A DNA stretch of 64,000 nucleotides from Burkholderiales bacterium (GTDB lineage Bacteria > Pseudomonadota > Gammaproteobacteria > Burkholderiales > Burkholderiaceae_C): the NCBI GenBank assembly GCA_947381415.1, contig CANCVB010000003.1, positions 62,001 to 126,000 of the forward strand, in the 5' to 3' direction. A program made the translations under genes and the position numbers. The notes under the pieces were generated by a model. It saw nothing but the letters and a program-made list of their open reading frames with translations. It had not been told where the DNA came from and ran no database searches. Positions 10,358 through 20,769 of the stretch are shown here, one piece after another; positions within the stretch are counted from its first letter, which is position 1, and every line of letters starts with the position of its first letter.

Positions 10358-10999
10358 ATGAGCAAAATTTCGCTGGCCAATATGCGCAAGAGCTACCAAC
10401 GCGCTGAGTTGCGTGAAGACAGCGCGCAAGACCAACCCCTGCGGCAATTTGAGCAATGGTTGCATGAAGCCTTGCAAGCCGAGGTCCCTGAGCCCAATGC
10501 CATGACCTTGGCCACTGTGGGCAGCGATATGCGTCCGAGCACCCGTGTGGTACTGATCAAGGGCTATGACGATCAAGGCTTGGTGTGGTACACCAATTAC
10601 GACAGTCGCAAAGGCCATGAGCTCGCAGGTAACCCCTATGCCTCTTTGCAGTTTCATTGGGTGGAGCTCGAGCGGGTGGTGCGTATCGAGGGGCGTGTGC
10701 GTAAAGTCAGCGCAGAAGAAAGCGACACATACTTTCAGAGTCGCCCGCTGGACTCACGCATAGGCGCGTGGGCCAGTCCGCAAAGCCAAGTCATCTCCTC
10801 GCGCACCCAACTGGTCACCCAAGCCGCCAGCTATTTGGCCAAATTAGGCACACAACCGCCGCGTCCGCCGCACTGGGGAGGCTATAGGCTCACGCCGGAT
10901 TATTGGGAGTTTTGGCAAGGCGGTGTGGCCCGTTTACACGACCGCTTGGTCTACCGCGCCAAAGAAGGCAAGTGGCTCAAAGAACGACTGGCGCCTTGA
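10358..10999 (+). CDS. pdxH: Pyridoxamine 5'-phosphate oxidase
   Basis: [44 protein letters not shown]-terminal [24 protein letters not shown]. Confidence 0.95.
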   Translation: MSKISLANMRKSYQRAELREDSAQDQPLRQFEQWLHEALQAEVPEPNAMTLATVGSDMRPSTRVVLIKGYDDQGLVWYTNYDSRKGHELAGNPYASLQFHWVELERVVRIEGRVRKVSAEESDTYFQSRPLDSRIGAWASPQSQVISSRTQLVTQAASYLAKLGTQPPRPPHWGGYRLTPDYWEFWQGGVARLHDRLVYRAKEGKWLKERLAP

Positions 11000-11005
11000 G
11001 CGCTG

Positions 11006-11545
11006 TCAGCTTTTCACCCACTGTGCAAAGTGATGGTGGAGTTTTTTGACCTTGGGCGCCACCACAAAGGTGCAATAGCCTTGGTAGGGGTTATTTTCAA
11101 AATAGTCTTGGTGGTAATCCTCGGCCGCCCAGTAATTTTGTAGGGGCAAAACCTCGGTCACGATGGGGCTGTCAAACTCGCCCCGACTGGTCGCGGCTGA
11201 AATAAACTGCAAAGCGACCATGTGGTCGGCGTCCCCCGACACATAAATACCGCTGCGGTACTGGGTGCCCACATCATTGCCTTGTCGGTTCAAGCTGGTG
11301 GGGTCGTGAATCTCAAAAAAGATATTCAAAATATCTTGCAAGCCAATGACGCTGTCGTCGTATTGCAAACGCACCACTTCGTTAAACCCTGTTCGGCCTG
11401 TGCACACTTGTTCATAGGTGGGACGGCTTGGTACCAGTCCGTTGCAGTAACCCGATTCGACATCGAGCACCCCTTTGACACGCACAAACACCGCTTCTGT
11501 GCACCAGAAACAACCGCCGCCCAAGGTGATGATTGCGTTCGCCAT
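11006..11545 (-). CDS. msrA: Peptide-methionine (S)-S-oxide reductase
   Basis: GGGCFWCTEAVFVRVKGVLDVESGYCNG signature; start at 11545. Confidence 0.95.
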   Translation of the reverse strand: MANAIITLGGGCFWCTEAVFVRVKGVLDVESGYCNGLVPSRPTYEQVCTGRTGFNEVVRLQYDDSVIGLQDILNIFFEIHDPTSLNRQGNDVGTQYRSGIYVSGDADHMVALQFISAATSRGEFDSPIVTEVLPLQNYWAAEDYHQDYFENNPYQGYCTFVVAPKVKKLHHHFAQWVKS

Positions 11546-11611
11546 GCCAAGCATCTTAGCCACTCTGTCTCGCTGTGGGAAACTTTGGCTTTTATTCACC
11601 ATGGTTGCATC

Positions 11612-12373
11612 ATGTTTTCTTGGATTGGCCCGCTTAAACCGCTGATTTCCACCCTGCTCATGCCGCCTGCCAGTCCGTTACTGTTGATGGTCATCGGTGT
11701 GGCCGTGCTGGGTGTGTCTAAGCGCTGGGGGCGAAGCTTGTGCGCCCTAGGCATCCTGCTGCTATGGGTGCTCAGTACCAGCGCCACCGCCTATGGTTTG
11801 AACCAGTTGTTGCTGCGAACTTACCCGCCGTTGTCACACCAAGACTTGGGCCGCGCCCAAGCTATCTTGGTACTGGGCAGTGGGGTGGAGTTGTATGCGC
11901 CTGAATACGGTCAAGCCACGCTCGGTGCAGCGGCCCAGCAGCGTTTGGTTTATGGCCGATATTTGAAAACCCTCAGCGACTTGCCACTGGTGTACAGCGG
12001 TGGCAAGGGCTGGGGTGCATCCTCGGCGCAAACCCAGACCGAAGCCCAAGTGGCCGCCTATGTTTTGCAGCGAGATTTTGGTCTGGCCTTTTTGTTGACC
12101 GATGAGTCCTCGCGCGACACCCGCGAAAACGCCTTGCACTCTTATGCGGTGTTGTCGGCCAAGGGCATCCAACGCATCGCCTTGGTTACCCATGACTGGC
12201 ATATGCAACGCAGTGTGATGCAATTTGAGGCTGCCGGTTTCGAGGTGTTTCCTGCCCCGATGGGCTATACCCAACCGCCACTGCGCTGGGACACCGATTT
12301 TTTGCCCTCGGCGGGCGGCTTGCTAGGCAGCCAAAGGGTTTTACATGAATGGCTGGGTCGGTTACATTACTAA
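11612..12373 (+). CDS. YdcF/ElyC-like (DUF218) membrane-anchored protein
   Basis: N-terminal TMs; AILVLGSG..., YSGGKGWG, DESSRDTRENA, LVTHDWHMQRS motifs. Confidence 0.85.
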   Translation: MFSWIGPLKPLISTLLMPPASPLLLMVIGVAVLGVSKRWGRSLCALGILLLWVLSTSATAYGLNQLLLRTYPPLSHQDLGRAQAILVLGSGVELYAPEYGQATLGAAAQQRLVYGRYLKTLSDLPLVYSGGKGWGASSAQTQTEAQVAAYVLQRDFGLAFLLTDESSRDTRENALHSYAVLSAKGIQRIALVTHDWHMQRSVMQFEAAGFEVFPAPMGYTQPPLRWDTDFLPSAGGLLGSQRVLHEWLGRLHY

Positions 12374-12388
12374 CCAGTCAGTCATTAA
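12367..12388. promoter_or_regulatory. Candidate TetR-family operator
   Basis: TTACTAAC-CAGTCA-GTCATTAA imperfect palindrome (6/8 arm matches), 1 nt before the tetR start and overlapping the upstream stop. Confidence 0.4.
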
Positions 12389-12389
12389 T

Positions 12390-13043
12390 ATGCAAACCAC
12401 CACCATCTCCAGTGACACGCCTGTTGGCAACAAACGCGAGCGCCGAAAAGAAGCACGCCCCGGCGAATTGCTTGATGCGGCGCTGAACCTGTTTGTCAAC
12501 AAAGGCTATTCCGCCACCAAGGTGGAAGATGTCGCTGCCAGTGCCGGTGTATCCAAAGGCACCTTGTTTCTGTATTTCCCCAGCAAGGAAGATTTGTTCA
12601 AAGCGGTGATTCGCGCCAATTTGGCCGAACACTTCCCCACTTGGAACCAAGAGTTTGAAGAATTCCAAGGCAGCACCTCCGAGATGCTGGAATACGCCTT
12701 GGTGTCGTGGTGGCAACGCATCGGTTCAACCGATGCCAGCGGCATCACCAAATTGGTGATGAGCGAGGCCAATAACTTTCCTGAAGTGGTGCAGTTTTAC
12801 GACCAAGAGGTGATTCGCCCTGGCCATGCGCTTTTCAAACGCATTCTTCAACGCGGTATCGATTGCGGTGAATTTGCGACATTTGACGCAGAGCAAGCGG
12901 TTCACAGTTTGGTGAGCGCTATCTTGTATGTGAACATGTGGAAACACTCGCTGGCTTGCAATGCCTTGCAAAACTCGCTCAGCCCAGAAACTTTTTTACG
13001 CAACCATGCCTATCTGCTAGCGCAAGGTTGGCGCCGGACCTGA
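12390..13043 (+). CDS. TetR/AcrR family regulator
   Basis: GELLDAALNLFVNKGYSATKVEDVAASAGVSKGTLFLYFPSKEDLFKAVIR HTH; start ATG 12390. Confidence 0.93.
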   Translation: MQTTTISSDTPVGNKRERRKEARPGELLDAALNLFVNKGYSATKVEDVAASAGVSKGTLFLYFPSKEDLFKAVIRANLAEHFPTWNQEFEEFQGSTSEMLEYALVSWWQRIGSTDASGITKLVMSEANNFPEVVQFYDQEVIRPGHALFKRILQRGIDCGEFATFDAEQAVHSLVSAILYVNMWKHSLACNALQNSLSPETFLRNHAYLLAQGWRRT

Positions 13044-13071
13044 GTCGGCCATTTTTTCGGAGCAAGCGCAG

Positions 13072-14217
13072 ATGAAATTCAAAATCAAAGGCTGGGGTGG
13101 CGTTGTCTTGCTGTCGGCGGCCATGTTGGGTGGCGCTGCTTGGTATATGCGCAGCACATCGCCTAAATCCGATGCCAGCGTCGCTGCGCCCCCCGCTGCC
13201 AACGCGGTCGCACCCACGGTCTTTGAAATCCCCGCCAGCGATACCTTGCTAGCGGTCGAGCAGCGTTTGGTGAACAACCTGCCCGTCTCGGGCAACCTCA
13301 AAGCGGTCAATACCGTGGTCATCAAATCGCGGGTGGCTGGTGAAATCACCGAGCTGCAACTGCGCGAAGGCGACTATGTCAAGGCGGGCCAAGTGGTCGC
13401 CCGCATTGACCCCACGGAATATCAACGCAGACTGCGCCAAATCGAACAACAAGCCGACGCGGCCAAAGCCCAGGTAGATATTGCCAAGCGCCAATACGAC
13501 AATAACAAATCCTTGGTGGACAAAGGCTTTATTTCGGTGACTGCGCTGGAAACCTCGCTGTCGAATTTGACTGGCGCAGAGGCCACCTACAAAGCCGCTT
13601 TATCCGGCGCAGATGTGGCGCGCAAAGTGCTGGATGACGCGGTACTCACATCGCCGATTTCAGGTCAGGTATCCGCCCGCTTGGCGCAACCCGGTGAGCG
13701 TGTCGCCATCGATATGCGCTTGCTCGAGGTGGTTGACCTCAACAGTTTAGAGCTTGAAGCCACCCTCAGTCCCGCTGACTCGATTGATGTGCGCATCGGC
13801 CAACAAGCCACCTTGCAACTGGAAGGCCGTGAACAACCCGTCACGGCCAAAGTTCAACGCATCAACCCCAGTGTGCTGGCAGGCAGTCGCAGTGTGTTGG
13901 TGTATTTGCGCTTAGACAATGTCAATGGTTTGCGCCAAGGTTTGTATGGCCAAGGCCAGTTGGCACTGGGTCAGCACACTGTGCTGGCTATTCCCTTGGA
14001 CTCGGTGCGCACCGACAAACCCCAGCCCTATGTGCAGGTGATTGAGAACAACCAAATCAAACACTATGTTGTGAAAACCGGCTTGCGCGGTCAATTGGCA
14101 GGACAAACCGACACCAGTACCTGGGTTGAGGTCAGTGGTTTACCTGTCAACAGCACGGTACTTCGCAGCACCGCAGGTGCTTTGCGCGAAGGCTTGCCAG
14201 TCAAAGGCAAGCCCTAA
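13072..14217 (+). CDS. RND efflux periplasmic adaptor (membrane fusion protein)
   Basis: N-terminal TM; NLPVSGNLKAVNTVVIKSRVAGEITELQLREGDYVKAGQVVARID lipoyl-like motif. Confidence 0.92.
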   Translation: MKFKIKGWGGVVLLSAAMLGGAAWYMRSTSPKSDASVAAPPAANAVAPTVFEIPASDTLLAVEQRLVNNLPVSGNLKAVNTVVIKSRVAGEITELQLREGDYVKAGQVVARIDPTEYQRRLRQIEQQADAAKAQVDIAKRQYDNNKSLVDKGFISVTALETSLSNLTGAEATYKAALSGADVARKVLDDAVLTSPISGQVSARLAQPGERVAIDMRLLEVVDLNSLELEATLSPADSIDVRIGQQATLQLEGREQPVTAKVQRINPSVLAGSRSVLVYLRLDNVNGLRQGLYGQGQLALGQHTVLAIPLDSVRTDKPQPYVQVIENNQIKHYVVKTGLRGQLAGQTDTSTWVEVSGLPVNSTVLRSTAGALREGLPVKGKP

Positions 14218-14219
14218 CC

Positions 14220-17200
14220 ATGTGGTTCACCCAAGTCAGTCTGCGCAACCCGGTGTTTGCCACCATGATGATGCTCGCCTTGGTGGTGCTTGGCATCTTC
14301 AGCTACCAGCGCCTCAAAATCGACCAATTCCCCAACATTGATTTACCGGTGGTGGTGATTACCACCGAATACCCAGGTGCCTCGCCTGAAATCATTGAGA
14401 GCGAGGTAAGTAAAAAAATCGAAGAAGCGGTGAACTCCATTGCCGGTATCAGCGCCCTGACCTCGCGCAGTTACGAAGGCTTGTCGGTGGTGGTGATCGA
14501 GTTTCAGCTGTATGTCAATGGCCGCAAAGCGGCCGACGATGTTCGCGAAAAAGTCTCCAACGTGCATCCCTTTTTGCGCACCGATGTGAAAGAGTCGCGC
14601 ATTCTTCGTTTTGACCCCACCAGCCGACCGATTTGGTCGGTGGCGGTGTTGCCAGACGACAAAGCCACGGGCCTCAACCAAGCCTTGAGCAATGTGGAGC
14701 TCACCAATTGGGCAGACCAGGTGTTTAAGAAACGCCTAGAAAACGTTCGCGGCGTCGGTTCGGTGGCCTTGGTGGGGGGAACCAAACGGGAAATCAACCT
14801 CTACCTCAATCCCCAAGCCATGGAGGCGCTGGGCGTGACTGCCGCGCAAGTGGTGGCAGCGGTCAGCAATGAAAACCAAGATTTGCCCGTGGGTTCGGTG
14901 CGCTCGGTGCAACAAGACCGCGTGGTGCAGGTGCAAGCGCGCATGAAGCGGCCCGAGGACTTTGGCAACATCATCGTGGCGCGCAAAGGCGGCTCGTATG
15001 TGCGCTTGTCGCAAGTCGCCAAAGTCAACGATGGTGCGCAGGAGCTGGAAAACTTGGCGCTGTACAACGGACAACGCACACTGCTGCTGTCGGTCGTCAA
15101 AGCGCAAGACGAGAACACCATCGAGGTGGTGGACGGCTTGATTGACACTTTGGAGTCCATGCGCAAACAACTGCCACCAGGGATTCGCTTAGAACCCATT
15201 TTCGATGGCTCGCGTCCGATCCGTGTGGCTGTCAACAACGTGCGCAAAACCCTGATCGAAGGCGCATTGCTCACGGTATTGATCGTGTTTTTATTCTTGA
15301 ACTCTTGGCGCTCGACCATCATCACGGGCTTGGCTTTGCCGATTGCAGTGATTGGTACGTTTTTGTTCATGAGCTTGTTTGGTTTTACCGTCAACATGAT
15401 GACGCTCATGGCCTTGTCGCTGTGTATTGGTTTGTTGATCGACGACGCCATCGTGGTGCGGGAAAACATTGTGCGCCATGTGCAAATGGGCAAAAACGCC
15501 TTCACTGCCGCCATGGAAGGCACCAAAGAAATTGGTTTGGCGGTGCTGGCCACCACCTTCTCTATCGTGGCCGTGTTTTTACCGATTGGTTTCATGGAAG
15601 GTGTGATTGGCAAGTTCTTCCATGAGTTTGGTTTGACCATTGTGGTGGCCGTGGTCATCTCGATGTTTGTCAGTTTCACCTTGGATCCCATGCTCTCCAG
15701 CGTCTGGCACGATCCCAGCATCCACGTTCAAGGCCATGCGCCCAAGCCTCGCAACTGGTACGACAAGAGCATTGGTCTTGTGACCGGGTGGTTTGAAAGC
15801 ACCACCGAGCGTTTAAGCGATATTTACCAGCACCTGTTGGCTTGGGCCTTGGTGCACAAATTGAAAACCGTGTTTGCCGCGATCGGCATTTTCGTGGGCA
15901 GCATCTTCATGGTGCCACTGTTGGGCACCGAGTTCGTGCCCAAGGCCGATTACTCTGAAGCCACTGTGACCTTTTACGTCCCTGTGGGCTCTTCGTTGCA
16001 AGTGACCGAGCGCAAAGCGCAGGAAGTGGAAAAACTCTTGCGCAGTTTCCCCGAGGTGCGCTACACCTTGACCACCATCAATACGGGTAACGCCAACGGC
16101 AAGATTTACGCGAATGTGTATTTCCGTTTGGTCGATCGGGGCTTGCGAACGCGCAACCTCAACAGCATCACGCCAGATGTGCGTCAACGCTTGTTGCAAT
16201 TGCCAGGCATCACCATCACGCATGTGGGGCAACTCGACAGTGTGAGTGGCTCCAAGCAAATTGAGTTTTTTGTGCTGGGCCCCGAGCAAGCCGAATTGGA
16301 ACGCATTGCTTCACAGGTCATGACCAAATTGCAAAACGTCAAAGGTTTTGTGGATATTGAATCCAGCGTCAAACCGAACAAGCCCACCATCGACATCGCC
16401 ATCAAACACGAAGCAGCCTCGGACTTTGGTTTGGGCGCGAGCAGCATTGCCGACCAGTTGCGCACCTTGGTGGCAGGGCAAAACATTGGCGTATGGCGTG
16501 CCAGCAATGACCAAACCTATGATGTGCTGGTGCGGCTCTCCCCCAATGCACGCACCTCGCCACAAGACCTGGAGCGCCTGCCGTTCAACCTGCCCTCAGC
16601 GGCGGACGGCACCAACCGCAGCGTCAAACTCAACCAAGTGGCACAGGTCAGCGAAGGTGTGGGCCCCAACCAAATCAACCGCCGTGAACTGTCGCGTGAA
16701 GTTTCCTTCAGCGGCAATGCCTTTGGACGCGCCAGTGGCGACGTATCCAAAGACATACAAGCGGTGATGGCGGGTATCCAAATGCCCGATGGTTACCGCT
16801 ACCAGTTTGGGGGTTCAACCAAAAACATGAAAGAGTCATTTGCCTACGCAATCTCAGCGCTGGCCATGGCGATTATTTTCATTTACATGATTTTGGCGAG
16901 TCAGTTCAAGAGCTTTTTGCAACCGCTGGCCTTGATGACCGCATTACCGCTCACCCTCATTGGCGTGGTATTGGCGTTGATGCTGTTTCACTCTACCTTG
17001 TCGTTGTTCTCGGTGATTGGCGTGATCATGCTCATGGGCTTGGTGACCAAGAACGCGATTTTGTTGCTCGACTTTGCCATTCGCGCGCGAGCAGGCCTGG
17101 ACAACGGTGACGGCACGTTCCAAGCACCGCTGGGTCGCAGTGAAGCCTTATTGATGGCTGCCAAAGTGCGCTTGCGCCCCATTTTGATGACCACCTTGGC

Positions 17201-17417
17201 GATGGTGTTTGGCATGATGCCTTTGGCCTTGTCCACCAGTGAAGGTGCCGAGCAGCGGGCGCCTTTGGGCCAAGCGGTCATTGGCGGGGTTATCACCTCG
17301 TCATTGCTGACCTTGGTGGTGGTGCCTGTGGTGTACTGCTATTTGGATGACTTGACCCAATGGCTTAAGCGCCTGTGGGGTATTGCGCCAGACACTGGGA
17401 AAAACCATGCTGGTTAA
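14220..17417 (+). CDS. RND efflux permease (AcrB/MexF-type)
   Basis: 1065 aa; FATMMMLALVVLGIFSYQRLKIDQFPNIDLPVV; GLLIDDAIVVREN; repeated TM blocks. Confidence 0.95.
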   Translation: MWFTQVSLRNPVFATMMMLALVVLGIFSYQRLKIDQFPNIDLPVVVITTEYPGASPEIIESEVSKKIEEAVNSIAGISALTSRSYEGLSVVVIEFQLYVNGRKAADDVREKVSNVHPFLRTDVKESRILRFDPTSRPIWSVAVLPDDKATGLNQALSNVELTNWADQVFKKRLENVRGVGSVALVGGTKREINLYLNPQAMEALGVTAAQVVAAVSNENQDLPVGSVRSVQQDRVVQVQARMKRPEDFGNIIVARKGGSYVRLSQVAKVNDGAQELENLALYNGQRTLLLSVVKAQDENTIEVVDGLIDTLESMRKQLPPGIRLEPIFDGSRPIRVAVNNVRKTLIEGALLTVLIVFLFLNSWRSTIITGLALPIAVIGTFLFMSLFGFTVNMMTLMALSLCIGLLIDDAIVVRENIVRHVQMGKNAFTAAMEGTKEIGLAVLATTFSIVAVFLPIGFMEGVIGKFFHEFGLTIVVAVVISMFVSFTLDPMLSSVWHDPSIHVQGHAPKPRNWYDKSIGLVTGWFESTTERLSDIYQHLLAWALVHKLKTVFAAIGIFVGSIFMVPLLGTEFVPKADYSEATVTFYVPVGSSLQVTERKAQEVEKLLRSFPEVRYTLTTINTGNANGKIYANVYFRLVDRGLRTRNLNSITPDVRQRLLQLPGITITHVGQLDSVSGSKQIEFFVLGPEQAELERIASQVMTKLQNVKGFVDIESSVKPNKPTIDIAIKHEAASDFGLGASSIADQLRTLVAGQNIGVWRASNDQTYDVLVRLSPNARTSPQDLERLPFNLPSAADGTNRSVKLNQVAQVSEGVGPNQINRRELSREVSFSGNAFGRASGDVSKDIQAVMAGIQMPDGYRYQFGGSTKNMKESFAYAISALAMAIIFIYMILASQFKSFLQPLALMTALPLTLIGVVLALMLFHSTLSLFSVIGVIMLMGLVTKNAILLLDFAIRARAGLDNGDGTFQAPLGRSEALLMAAKVRLRPILMTTLAMVFGMMPLALSTSEGAEQRAPLGQAVIGGVITSSLLTLVVVPVVYCYLDDLTQWLKRLWGIAPDTGKNHAG

Positions 17418-17450
17418 AATTTGCACCATGACTTTGCCTGACCTCTTGCC

Positions 17451-18104
17451 ATGAATACCGAACTTGCCCGCTTCAACATGGTTGAACAACAAATCCGACC
17501 ATGGAATGTGCTTGACCACACAGTGCTTGAAAAGTTGTCCTTTTTAGACCGCTGTGTGTTTGTTCCAGCGGCCTTTCAAGATGTGGCTTACAGCGACACC
17601 GAAATTCCCCTGGCCCATGGTGAAACCATGCTCGCGCCCAGGGTGGCAGCCAGGTTGGCGCAAGACCTGTTGCTCAAGCCCAGCGACAACGTGCTTGAAA
17701 TAGGTACGGGCAGTGGTTACCTCACCGCTTTGCTGGCCAGTATGGCCGCCAAGGTTTTAAGTTTGGAATGCCATGCCGATGTCTTGGCCCAAGCCCAGAC
17801 CCATTTGCAACAAGCGGGTATGGCCAATGTGCAACTCCGTCAAAGCCAGGGCGTCCCGCTGGACCTCCCGCGCGCCTCCTTCGACGCAGTGGTGTTGACA
17901 GGCTCTGTCGCACAGGTGCCAGACGAGCTGCTTTCACTGCTCAAACCAGGCGGACGTTTGATGGCTGTGGTGGGTGAGGAACCTATGATGCAAGCCACAC
18001 GCTATACCCTCTCCAGCCATGGTGATCTTCATTCGCAAGTGATGTGGGATGTGGTGCTCCCACGTTTGCACGGATTTGTCCAAGCACCTGCTTTTCAATT
18101 TTGA
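17451..18104 (+). CDS. pcm: Protein-L-isoaspartate O-methyltransferase family
   Basis: MVEQQIRPWNVLD, LEIGTGSGYLTALLA, LKPGGRLMAVVG. Confidence 0.88.
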   Translation: MNTELARFNMVEQQIRPWNVLDHTVLEKLSFLDRCVFVPAAFQDVAYSDTEIPLAHGETMLAPRVAARLAQDLLLKPSDNVLEIGTGSGYLTALLASMAAKVLSLECHADVLAQAQTHLQQAGMANVQLRQSQGVPLDLPRASFDAVVLTGSVAQVPDELLSLLKPGGRLMAVVGEEPMMQATRYTLSSHGDLHSQVMWDVVLPRLHGFVQAPAFQF

Positions 18105-18127
18105 TTCGCTTACCCCAAAGGAAGACC

Positions 18128-19483
18128 ATGCGTTCTTTTCGTCCTCTGCCTCTTATCTCGGCCATGGCTCTGGCCTTTTGTGGCATGGCCCACGGGCAAA
18201 GCCTGGTGGAACTCTACGATGCAGCTCGCAGCTTTGATGCCAGCTACCAATCGGTGCAAGCACAGTTTGAGGCCACGCGGTTAAAGTCAGCGCAAGCCCA
18301 GGCCAAACTCGGTCCGACTGGCACTTTGAGTGTGAATCTCGCGAAAAACTATATCGATTTTGACCCCAACAAACCCAGCGCAACCAAGGGCATCGCGAAC
18401 TACAACAACTACTACGGGAGCAACACTGCAACTGTGATTGGCTCTCAGCCTCTTTACCGTCCAGCCGACAAAGCCGAAATTGCGCAAAGCAATTTGGCCA
18501 TGAAAGTGATACAAGAGCAATTGGTAGCCGCTGAACAAGACTTGATGGTTCGCGTCAGCCAAACGTATTTTGAGGTCTTGGCTGCGCAAGACACCTTGGC
18601 GTTTGTGCAAGCCCAAAAAACCGCTGTGGCTGAACAACTGGCTTCAGCCAAACGCAATTTTGAAGTGGGTACCGCCACCATTACCGACACGCGCGAAGCC
18701 CAGGCGGGCTTTGACTTGGTGGTTGCACAAGAAATTGCTTCGCAAAACGATTTACAGGTGAAGAAATTGGCCTTGGACCAAATCGTGGGCAAAAATGGTA
18801 CCTCACCCAAAAGCATGGCCATTCAAGCCGAGCCCAGTCCATTGAACCCACCCCAAGTGGAAGAATGGGTCAGCCTCAGCGCAGAGAAAAACCCTTCCTT
18901 GCGCCAAGCGACCCTCAACCTGCAAGTCACCGAACTGGAAACTCAAAAAGCCAAAGCGGCTCTCAAACCTACTGTGGATTTCCAACTCAGTCACAGTCTT
19001 GCAAATACAACCAATGCAACCTCCTCTGGTGCCATTTCTGGCGGCTCGAATACCAATCTCACAACCGGTGCGGTGGTCTTGTCTTGGCCTTTTTACACTG
19101 GCAACGCCTTGGACAATCGCGTGCGCGAAACCCTGAGTCTGAGCCAAAAAGCCCAAGCCGATTTGGATGCAGCTGCGCGAACCGTGGCGCAAAACACCCG
19201 CAGTGCCTTTTTTGGCGTGATGTCAGGTGTCAGCCAAGTCAAGGCTTTGCAAGCGGCCGTCGAGTCCAGCCAAGTCGCGCTGGAAGCCAACAAACTGGGC
19301 TATACCGTGGGTGTACGCATCAATATGAATGTGCTGGATGCGCAAAGCAAATTGTTTGACACCAAAGCCAAATTGGCCAAGGCGCGCTACGACGTATTGG
19401 TTGGTCATTTGCGCTTGCGACAAGTCAGCGGGACTTTGCAACTCCAAGACTTGCAAGGTATCAATAACCTGCTGGAGCCTTGA
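18128..19483 (+). CDS. TolC family outer membrane efflux protein
   Basis: Signal peptide; SLVELYDAARSFDASYQSVQAQFEATR, two OEP repeats. Confidence 0.93.
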   Translation: MRSFRPLPLISAMALAFCGMAHGQSLVELYDAARSFDASYQSVQAQFEATRLKSAQAQAKLGPTGTLSVNLAKNYIDFDPNKPSATKGIANYNNYYGSNTATVIGSQPLYRPADKAEIAQSNLAMKVIQEQLVAAEQDLMVRVSQTYFEVLAAQDTLAFVQAQKTAVAEQLASAKRNFEVGTATITDTREAQAGFDLVVAQEIASQNDLQVKKLALDQIVGKNGTSPKSMAIQAEPSPLNPPQVEEWVSLSAEKNPSLRQATLNLQVTELETQKAKAALKPTVDFQLSHSLANTTNATSSGAISGGSNTNLTTGAVVLSWPFYTGNALDNRVRETLSLSQKAQADLDAAARTVAQNTRSAFFGVMSGVSQVKALQAAVESSQVALEANKLGYTVGVRINMNVLDAQSKLFDTKAKLAKARYDVLVGHLRLRQVSGTLQLQDLQGINNLLEP

Positions 19484-19500
19484 ACCTCTCAAGGCTTTTT
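19476..19500. terminator. Bidirectional intrinsic terminator between tolC-like and waaA
   Basis: AGCCTTGA-ACCTC-TCAAGGCT-TTTT perfect 8-bp stem; T-run on + side. Confidence 0.75.
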
Positions 19501-20769
19501 CAACCACGCAGCCAAAGCATTCACACAGTGTGCCACCGCCCCTTGGTGGCTGCTGGCAAACAACTGCGCGGCATGTGACATGGCTTGTTGGCGTGGCGCA
19601 TCTTTTGCAAGGCTCAAAGCTTGCGACATGGCCTGGGCCATGTCCGCGCTGCGCCAGCCAGCTTGGGCCGCAATGGCCCACTCTGCGGCTTGTGTGAAGT
19701 TAAAGGTGTGAGGCCCCATCACCACTGGACAAGCACAGGCACAGGCTTCGATCAAATTTTGTCCTCCCAAAGTGGCAAAACTCCCCCCCACCAAGGCGAC
19801 ACTTGCCGCACCGTAATACAGGGGCATTTCGCCTAAGGAGTCCCCTAACACCAAGCTTGCGGCTTGCGGTGCAGCCATGGGCGCCAGATCTGCTGGCCAC
19901 TGGCTGCGACGCTGCCAAGGCAGCCCAGAGGCTTGCATCAGGGCAGCCACATCGTCGAAACGCTGTGGGTGACGCGGCACGATCCACCACTGCGCCTGTT
20001 GCAAGTAGGCAGGATGCTGTCGCAAGACATCTAAAAACTGTGCCTCCTCACCTTCTCGCGAAATGGCCAACAGCACCACGGGACGATTGAGGAAAGCGCG
20101 CCGCCAAGTTTTTCCCATGGCCAGCAATTGCGGATTGGGGATGGCATCGAATTTCAAATTCCCCATGATGGCCGTCACAGGTGCGCCCAAACTGCGCAGC
20201 CGAGCGGCATCCTCTTCGGTCTGCGCCCACACCGCATGCAAGCCACTGAAAGCAGGCTTGGCCAACGCCGCCCAGCGTTGGGTTTTTCGCCAAGAACGTT
20301 CACTCAAACGGGCATTGGCCAGCACCATGGGGACGCCTTGTTGCCTGGCCACAGCGATGAGGTTGGGCCATACCTCGGTATCAATCAACAACCCAAGACA
20401 GGGTTGGAATTGGGCGAAAAATCGCTCCACCGCTGCAGAGGTATCCCATGGCAGCCATGCTTGCAAATCACCCGCGCGCAACAGACCTGCTCCTTCAGTG
20501 CGTCCGGTGGCCGTGCCATGGGTGAGCAACAAGCGCAGATCGGGGTATGCCTCCCGCAAAGCCTTGATCAAGCCAGCTACCGCACGGGTCTCGCCCAGTG
20601 ACACCGCATGGATCCACAAAGCACCAGCGGGCACTGCATGGGTGTAGTAACCAAATCGCTCGGCAATGGCTTGCCCGTAAACAGGTTCACGCCGCGCGCG
20701 CAAACGCAGCTTGAGCCATAGCAACGGCGACAACATCCACATCAAACAGGCATACAACAACCGCGTCAT
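19489..20769 (-). CDS. waaA: 3-deoxy-D-manno-octulosonic acid transferase (Kdo transferase)
   Basis: GALWIHAVSLGETRAVAGLIKAL; TEVWPNLIAVARQQGVPMVLANARLSERS; VGGSFATLGGQNLIEACACACPVVMGPHTFNF. Confidence 0.95.
   Translation of the reverse strand: MTRLLYACLMWMLSPLLWLKLRLRARREPVYGQAIAERFGYYTHAVPAGALWIHAVSLGETRAVAGLIKALREAYPDLRLLLTHGTATGRTEGAGLLRAGDLQAWLPWDTSAAVERFFAQFQPCLGLLIDTEVWPNLIAVARQQGVPMVLANARLSERSWRKTQRWAALAKPAFSGLHAVWAQTEEDAARLRSLGAPVTAIMGNLKFDAIPNPQLLAMGKTWRRAFLNRPVVLLAISREGEEAQFLDVLRQHPAYLQQAQWWIVPRHPQRFDDVAALMQASGLPWQRRSQWPADLAPMAAPQAASLVLGDSLGEMPLYYGAASVALVGGSFATLGGQNLIEACACACPVVMGPHTFNFTQAAEWAIAAQAGWRSADMAQAMSQALSLAKDAPRQQAMSHAAQLFASSHQGAVAHCVNALAAWLKKP

Noticed and set aside
14801-15721. 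306-aa antisense ORF over the RND permease
   Set aside because: Antisense to a strongly supported gene; low-complexity Ser/Thr/Lys product.
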